DNA of 11,733 nt from Caldifarciminota bacterium (GTDB lineage: Bacteria > Hydrothermota > Hydrothermia > B15-G9 > WFZT01): positions 1-11,733 of the forward strand of contig JALXCE010000305.1 of NCBI GenBank assembly GCA_026991055.1. Direction: 5' to 3'. A program made the position numbers and the translations under genes. The notes below the pieces were generated by a model. That model was not told the DNA's origin and made no database searches. It was given only the letters and a program-made list of their open reading frames with translations. This document shows positions 7,766 to 11,733 of this stretch, one piece after another. Numbering within the stretch: position 1 is the first letter of the stretch; every line of letters starts with the position of its first letter.

Positions 7766-8573
7766 ACTTCTTCGGATGAGCCTTTATGTCTTCGAGGAGA
7801 GCTTTTAACGACCTCAGAGTAGAATCCATGGAATAGTAGAGAGAATCGTTTTGAATAAGTTTACCGAGTGTTCCTTCACTTTTTAGCATGACAATTGTGA
7901 GCGAATCGAGGTCAGTGATAAGTTTATTGAGGTTTTTGGATGTAGAATCTGCGCTCGCAATAGATTTTTTCACCTGAGGTGATAGGTCTTTCACAACACC
8001 CCTCAAATCCACCATGAGTCCAGTTAATGCGTCAATCAGGCTGTCAGTTCTGTTTGAAGTTTCGACAATTTTCTCCGATGCCACCTTTAGCACGGATGAG
8101 GTCTGGCTCATTAGTTTGAGACCATAGGCAATAACTGAGTCCGACGAGGCGAGAAGCTCTCCCATCTCAGAAACCACCTCTCCCATGTCTTTTTGTGTGT
8201 GTCCAATGATTGTGGAATAATCGGGTAATGGAGGCCCATCGCCAAGGGTAAAGGAGAGTCTCATCTGACCTATGATCCCAAGACTTACCAGTGTTGCAGT
8301 GGCTCCCCTACGGAGTCTAATACCTTCGAGTCTGGCAACTATGATCACACTGTCCCCGTAAAGCTGAATGTCCTCGATCCTGCCTTTTGGCACTCCCATC
8401 ACCGTTACAAGGTCTCCCTTGTTTACCCATCCTATCTTCGAAAATTTAACCCGGTAAAAATGGTATTCCTTGCGAAACTGAAAGTTCCTGAGCCAATAAT
8501 AACCCAGGATCAGGATAACGAGTCCCACAAGGATTGTGAGTCCCACCTTTATTTTGACCTTTTTGTCATCCAT
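7743..8573 (-). CDS. MlaD/MCE-domain protein, probable phospholipid transport component
   Basis: The protein has 276 residues: a short cytosolic start, one transmembrane anchor (about 9-28), an MCE domain (about 37-115, with the NKGDLVTVMGVPKGRIEDI stretch) and a long polar helical C-terminal region (about 125-250) likely to form a coiled coil or tube-like helix. It ends with GTLGKLIQNDSLYYSMDSTL followed by a LLEDIKAHPKKY segment, seen in many MlaD-like proteins of diderm bacteria. MCE proteins bind lipids between the inner and outer membranes and work with an ABC transporter (MlaE permease, MlaF ATPase). Those partners are not in the window, so it is either an orphan subunit or they are encoded elsewhere. 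The start is 2 nt after the htrA stop (TAG TT ATG), with no good ribosome site of its own, which suggests coupling. Confidence 0.9.
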   Translation of the reverse strand: MDDKKVKIKVGLTILVGLVILILGYYWLRNFQFRKEYHFYRVKFSKIGWVNKGDLVTVMGVPKGRIEDIQLYGDSVIIVARLEGIRLRRGATATLVSLGIIGQMRLSFTLGDGPPLPDYSTIIGHTQKDMGEVVSEMGELLASSDSVIAYGLKLMSQTSSVLKVASEKIVETSNRTDSLIDALTGLMVDLRGVVKDLSPQVKKSIASADSTSKNLNKLITDLDSLTIVMLKSEGTLGKLIQNDSLYYSMDSTLRSLKALLEDIKAHPKKYVQIKIF

Positions 8574-8575
8574 AA

Positions 8576-9943
8576 CTAATACCCGAAAGTCGCCTGGTAA
8601 ATACTACCGTGGCGGTTAATTACAAGGTTGAGGATACCCCTTTTCCTTGCCTTTTTCAATCCTTTAAAGATATCGGATTTTTTCTCAATCTTTACACCAT
8701 TGATTGCAAGCAAAACATCCCCGCGCTGAAGACCTATGCGGTCGGCAGCAGACCCGGGTTTTACCTTGAGTATTACAAGCCCCTCGCTTGTAGTGAGATT
8801 CAACCTGTGGATAAAGTAGGGTGTGATTTTCGCAACTGTGAGCCCGAGGTCCTTTATAAATTCACCTTTCTCAGAAATTTCAATTGCCACAGCTCTTACA
8901 GTGAATTCTCTTCCATCTCGAAATACCGTCATCCTCAGCGTATCACCTGGAACCAGTGCGTATGTGAAATCCTCCCAGTCACCAACGTTGTAAAGGTACC
9001 TGCCGTTGATTTTTTCAACAATGTCGCTCTCCTGAAGCCTTTTCTTTACAGGGCTCTCGGGGTCAATTGAGGAGATCAGGACACCGTAAAGTTTTTTATA
9101 ACCAAGGGCTTTTTTAAGGTCAGGGGTAAGATTTTGAACATAGACACCTATGTAACCCTCTCGAACCTTTCCGTATTTTATAAGCTCGCGGGCGATTTTC
9201 ATTGCCGTATTGATGGGAATGGCAAACCCCATGCCCTCTGAACCGCCGGATTTGGAGAATATAAATGTATTTATTCCAATGACTTCCCCGAGACTGTTAA
9301 CGAGAGGACCTCCGGAATTGCCCGGATTTATTGCAGCATCCGTTTGAATCATATCCCGGTAGAGCCTGTTTTGCTCCTGGACCTTGATGGTTCTGTGGAC
9401 AGCAGAAATCACGCCCACAGTAACCGTTGGCTGAAGGTCCTCAAGAAGAAATCCAAGCGGATTTCCGATGGCAATTGCCCATTCTCCTATAAAAAGTGTA
9501 TCGGAGTTACCAATGGGAGCAACCGGAAGATTTTTACCATCAATTTTAACCACAGCAACGTCCAGCTTTTCGCTCGCGCCGATGAGCTTTCCGTCAAAAG
9601 TGCGACCATCTGGAAGTGTAACTTTTATAATCTCTGCATTTTCCACAACGTGTTGATTTGTCAGAATGTATCCACGTTTATCAAAAATGATTCCTGACCC
9701 GAGGGATTTGACTTCTTCTTTGAAATATTCGGGTGGAAAGAAATCCCGCCAGAAATCTCCCCAGAAGGAATCGGAAAACGGGCTTGCTGCCACCACCCTG
9801 TGAGATAGAACGGAGATGGAAACAACAGAGGGGCCCACTCTTTCAGCGGCCCTGACTATTGCCGTTCTCCTTGAATTTTCAAGATTTTCCGCAAAAGAGA
9901 AACCTAAAGCAAAAATCAATGAAAATAGCAAGATTTTTCTCAT
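8576..9943 (-). CDS. Periplasmic HtrA/Deg-family serine protease with two PDZ domains
   Basis: This protease and chaperone degrades misfolded envelope proteins. It has 455 residues. The N-terminus MRKILLFSLIFALGFSFA is a signal peptide with likely cleavage after residue 18. The trypsin-like domain carries the triad H98 (TNQHVV), D128 (LDVAVVKID) and S210 (NPGNSGGPL). Residues 55-75 form an aromatic-rich loop like the LA loop. PDZ1 spans about 263-350 and PDZ2 about 362-445 (GLVILKVKPGSAADRIGLQRGD). Length and layout fit DegP/DegQ/MucD; I cannot tell which, so I give no symbol. The start has an AGGGGG ribosome site and lies 12 nt after tal. The stop is TAG. Confidence 0.97.
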   Translation of the reverse strand: MRKILLFSLIFALGFSFAENLENSRRTAIVRAAERVGPSVVSISVLSHRVVAASPFSDSFWGDFWRDFFPPEYFKEEVKSLGSGIIFDKRGYILTNQHVVENAEIIKVTLPDGRTFDGKLIGASEKLDVAVVKIDGKNLPVAPIGNSDTLFIGEWAIAIGNPLGFLLEDLQPTVTVGVISAVHRTIKVQEQNRLYRDMIQTDAAINPGNSGGPLVNSLGEVIGINTFIFSKSGGSEGMGFAIPINTAMKIARELIKYGKVREGYIGVYVQNLTPDLKKALGYKKLYGVLISSIDPESPVKKRLQESDIVEKINGRYLYNVGDWEDFTYALVPGDTLRMTVFRDGREFTVRAVAIEISEKGEFIKDLGLTVAKITPYFIHRLNLTTSEGLVILKVKPGSAADRIGLQRGDVLLAINGVKIEKKSDIFKGLKKARKRGILNLVINRHGSIYQATFGY

Positions 9944-9955
9944 AAAATCCCCCTG

Positions 9956-10612
9956 CTACTTCATTCTGTCCTTGACCTTCTCCCAATCCTTTAAAAATCT
10001 TTCAATGCCAATGTCAGTCAAAGGATGTTTTACCATCTGTCTAAAAACCTTGGGAGGAATGGTTGCAATGGGCGCACCAAGAAGTGCGGCCTCTACCACG
10101 TGCATTGGATGCCTTATTGAAGCGACAATAACTTCTGTCTCGATATCAGGATAGTTATTAAAAATCTCCACAATTTGAGCCACAATTTCCATGCCATCGT
10201 TTGATATATCGTCGAGTCGTCCAACAAAGGGAGAAATGTAATTTGCACCCGCTCTTGCAGCGAGAAGTGCCTGAGAAGGTGAGAAAACGAGGGTTACGTT
10301 TGTTTTAATACCTTCACCCGAGAGCTGTTTTACCGCTTTCAACCCCTCGATACCGAATGGAATTTTAATGACTATATGCTCATGAATCTTTGCAAGCTCG
10401 CGTGCCTCCCTCACCATTCCCTCATGGTCCTGAGAGACCACTTCGGCGGAAACCGGACCTTTCACAATCTCGCAAATTTCACGAAGAATATCATGGGGAT
10501 GTCCTTCTTGCTTGGAAAGAAGAGTTGGGTTGGTTGTAGCTCCTTCAACTATACCCCAGTTGGCAATTTCTCTGATCTCTTTTAAGTCGGCAGTGTCAAT
10601 GAATAACTTCAT
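9956..10612 (-). CDS. tal: Transaldolase, short form (TalC/FSA-like)
   Basis: This enzyme moves a dihydroxyacetone unit between sugar phosphates in the non-oxidative pentose phosphate pathway. The 218-residue length is that of the short transaldolase/fructose-6-phosphate aldolase family. Marks are FIDTAD (4-9), GATTNPTLL (24-32), the Schiff-base lysine K83 in [13 protein letters not shown] (104-111), SPFVGRLDD (127-135) and the ASIRH stretch (164-168). The start has a strong AGGAGG site 6 nt upstream of the ATG. It is the first gene of the eight-gene minus-strand run. Transaldolase activity is more likely than aldolase for the subfamily, but sequence alone does not settle it. The stop is TAG, showing this genome uses TAG as a normal stop. 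Confidence 0.96.
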   Translation of the reverse strand: MKLFIDTADLKEIREIANWGIVEGATTNPTLLSKQEGHPHDILREICEIVKGPVSAEVVSQDHEGMVREARELAKIHEHIVIKIPFGIEGLKAVKQLSGEGIKTNVTLVFSPSQALLAARAGANYISPFVGRLDDISNDGMEIVAQIVEIFNNYPDIETEVIVASIRHPMHVVEAALLGAPIATIPPKVFRQMVKHPLTDIGIERFLKDWEKVKDRMK

Positions 10613-10640
10613 TTTTAACCTCCTGTGATTTAGTTTTTTA

Positions 10641-10646
10641 AGTATA
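10641..10646 (-). promoter_or_regulatory. Candidate -10 box for tal and the downstream directon
   Basis: Minus strand TATACT (5 of 6 to consensus), about 30 nt upstream of the tal ATG. The region 17 nt upstream (ATTTTT) is a poor -35, so either the promoter is weak or activated, or the true one lies elsewhere in the intergenic region. Confidence 0.35.
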
Positions 10647-10712
10647 AATCAAAACACACGAATAAAAATCCCGAAAAATTACGAAAAATCAAGCCCCAGA
10701 ATTTTATTCTTA

Positions 10713-10832
10713 ATGAGATTGTTCGAAAATCCTCTTCCTAACCTCCCCACGCACTTCGTGCGTGGGCGGATAAGGTAGGGAAGAATTTTTCATTAAAATT
10801 CAAAGGCTTCGAAATTTTTCGAACAGGCTCAT
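10713..10832. repeat. 120-nt inverted-repeat element with GC-rich core hairpin
   Basis: The ends are inverted repeats: 10713-10729 (ATGAGATTGTTCGAAAA) matches the reverse complement of 10816-10832 at 15 of 17 bases. Inside, CTTCCTAACCT (10734-10744) pairs with AGGTAGGGAAG (10773-10783) at 10 of 11 positions, surrounding a perfect 9-bp hairpin CCCACGCAC-TTC-GTGCGTGGG (10746-10766). Two smaller hairpins follow (10783-10801 and 10808-10823). There is no coding capacity, T-run or clear target-site duplication. It could be a MITE- or REP-like element or a structured RNA. Confidence 0.7.
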
Positions 10833-10990
10833 GCTTGGTGGATTTTGAAGCTTCGTTTACCGATTTAAGTTGTTAAGCGGGTCTTATCACCAATCTAAAA
10901 ATCGTTTCCTCTCCACTTAGAAAATCAATAAACGGATTCCCTGTCATAAAATTTTTGTGATTTTTCGAATCACGCTCCGTCCGTCCGTCT

Positions 10991-11018
10991 TTCATAAACC
11001 ACGAGTTTACATTATAAT
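10991..11018 (+). promoter_or_regulatory. Candidate promoter 1 for rplM-rpsI
   Basis: Perfect -10 TATAAT at 11013-11018, with TTCATA (4 of 6) at 10991-10996 and a 16-nt spacer. It would give a leader of about 70-75 nt to the rplM start. Confidence 0.55.
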
Positions 11019-11036
11019 AGAAACCGTCTTTTGAGG

Positions 11037-11065
11037 TTGACTTTGTAGATTTGTTGGAGTAATAT
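11037..11065 (+). promoter_or_regulatory. Candidate promoter 2 for rplM-rpsI
   Basis: -35 TTGACT (5 of 6) at 11037-11042, a 17-nt spacer and -10 TAATAT (4 of 6) at 11060-11065. It would give a leader of about 27 nt. It may be an alternative to, or act in tandem with, the upstream candidate. Confidence 0.4.
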
Positions 11066-11098
11066 AAGTTTCCCAATTTTATGGAGGAGAATTATACT

Positions 11099-11539
11099 AT
11101 GAAGACTTTTTTGCCGAAACCTGATCAAATTGAGAGAAGATGGCTGATAGTTGATGCTACAGACCAGAGTCTGGGGCGTCTTGCTTCAAAAATTGCCCTT
11201 CTGCTTCAGGGGAAGAGAAAGAGTATATACACGCCCCATATCGACACAGGTGATTTTGTTATCGTGATTAATGCGGACAAGGTGAAGCTCACTGGTAAAA
11301 AGTGGGACCAGAAGGTATATTACAGGCACTCGTTCTATCCTGGTGGGCTCAAGGCTCGGACGGCTCGTGAGATTTTCCAGAAGAATCCTGCTGCTCTTGT
11401 GAGACTCACTGTCAGAAGAATGCTCCCCAAAAACAGGTTAGGAAGAAAAATGCTCAAGAGATTAAAGGTTTATACCGGCCCCGAGCATCCGCATCAGGCT
11501 CAGAAGCCGGAAGTTTTTGATATAAACAGCTTTAATTAG
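11099..11539 (+). CDS. rplM: Large-subunit ribosomal protein L13 (uL13)
   Basis: L13 is an early-assembly protein of the 50S subunit. It has 146 residues, near the usual 142. Marks are [18 protein letters not shown] near the start, the [32 protein letters not shown] core (near 50-77), [16 protein letters not shown]-like TVRRMLPKN and the [17 protein letters not shown] end. I start at the ATG 11099 because a GGAGGAG ribosome site lies 9 nt before it; the in-frame ATG at 11081 overlaps that site and has none of its own. It is followed 10 nt later by rpsI, the usual L13-S9 operon. The stop is TAG. Confidence 0.98.
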   Translation: MKTFLPKPDQIERRWLIVDATDQSLGRLASKIALLLQGKRKSIYTPHIDTGDFVIVINADKVKLTGKKWDQKVYYRHSFYPGGLKARTAREIFQKNPAALVRLTVRRMLPKNRLGRKMLKRLKVYTGPEHPHQAQKPEVFDINSFN

Positions 11540-11549
11540 GAGGTAATTG

Positions 11550-11733
11550 ATGGAGGGACCAAAAATCATTTTCGCAACAGGTTCCCGTAAGAGGGCAGTT
11601 GCCCGCATAAGACTAAAGGAAGGGGTCAAGCCCATCACAATAGTCAATGGAAAGGACCTAAAAACCTATTTCGGACGTGAGGACCTCATTATTCATGCCC
11701 TTGAGCCACTAAAGGTCACAGGGCTCGAAGGGA
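11550..11733 (+). CDS. rpsI: Small-subunit ribosomal protein S9 (uS9), N-terminal part
   Basis: The first 61 codons are present and the gene runs off the window edge. MEGPKIIFATGSRKRAVARI, then ITIVNGKDLKTYFGRED, match the S9 start (ATGRRK-AVARV, ITVNG, YFGRE). The ribosome site AGGAGGT overlaps the rplM stop codon (TTAGGAGGTAATTGATG), suggesting coupled translation. S9 contacts P-site tRNA through its C-terminal tail, which lies outside. Confidence 0.97.
   Translation, partial: MEGPKIIFATGSRKRAVARIRLKEGVKPITIVNGKDLKTYFGREDLIIHALEPLKVTGLEG

Larger units (their letters stand above)
10613..11098. other. Divergent intergenic region between tal and rplM
   Basis: This 486-nt AT-rich stretch separates divergently read genes. 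It holds a weak -10 candidate for tal, a 120-nt inverted-repeat element, a small hairpin (10957-10973, GTGATT/AATCAC), three tandem CCGT units (10977-10988) and promoter candidates for rplM. The motif CGAAAA or its complement recurs (10674-10689, 10723-10729, 10809-10823, 10963-10969). No convincing gene is present; a 67-codon open frame on the minus strand (10873-11076) has no ribosome site and no recognised similarity. Confidence 0.8.

Noticed and set aside
10746..10766. Intrinsic terminator at the GC-rich hairpin
   Set aside because: No T-run follows on either strand, and the flanking genes diverge, so no transcript should end here.
10873..11076. 67-codon frame on the minus strand in the intergenic region
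   Set aside because: No ribosome site, no recognised similarity, and it overlaps the rplM promoter candidates. A decayed gene remnant cannot be fully excluded.
11081..11098. Earlier ATG for rplM
   Set aside because: This ATG sits on the ribosome site that serves the ATG at 11099, and L13 proteins begin at the MKTF-like segment.

Overview
The window looks like chromosomal DNA from a diderm (Gram-negative-type) bacterium. Evidence for two membranes is an MlaD/MCE-domain protein with an N-terminal anchor and a secreted HtrA/Deg protease with a signal peptide. The GC-rich, heavily paired 23S rRNA set against AT-richer coding DNA hints at a thermophile. The gene mix (YacL-type PIN-TRAM next to RadA, short-form transaldolase, class 1B PyrD, tryptophanase) would fit an uncultivated deep-branching or FCB-edge lineage. 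I cannot name the phylum from sequence reading alone.

Layout. (1) 1-2118, minus strand: the 5' two thirds of a 23S rRNA gene, cut by the window edge near E. coli position 1920. Helices 25 and 45, the two classic sites of bacterial 23S intervening sequences, are both enlarged and end in the same 20-nt hairpin sequence. (2) 2119-2271: no 16S or tRNA, but a near-consensus promoter (TTGACA-17-TATATT) and a boxA-like antitermination site, so this 23S seems to be its own transcription unit. (3) 2272-10612, minus strand: a tight eight-gene directon read tal, htrA, mlaD-like, radA, PIN-TRAM, MBL-fold hydrolase, pyrD, tnaA. Most junctions overlap or are only a few bases apart. The last gene, tnaA, carries an in-frame TAG in place of a conserved tyrosine and is otherwise intact. 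(4) 10613-11098: a divergent intergenic region holding a 120-nt inverted-repeat element and candidate promoters for both sides. (5) 11099-11733, plus strand: rplM and the start of rpsI, the usual L13-S9 operon.

The directon mixes envelope quality control and lipid transport (htrA, mlaD-like), DNA repair (radA), a probable membrane RNase (PIN-TRAM), pyrimidine synthesis (pyrD), sugar phosphate metabolism (tal) and amino-acid breakdown (tnaA). It reads as a co-expressed housekeeping cluster rather than one pathway.

The points most worth a second look are the repeated hairpin in two 23S expansion sites, the unlinked 23S with its own promoter, the amber codon in tnaA, a perfect 41-nt palindrome inside the MBL gene directly after its metal motif, and the 120-nt inverted-repeat element. 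I see no CRISPR array, tRNA, transposase or defence gene.
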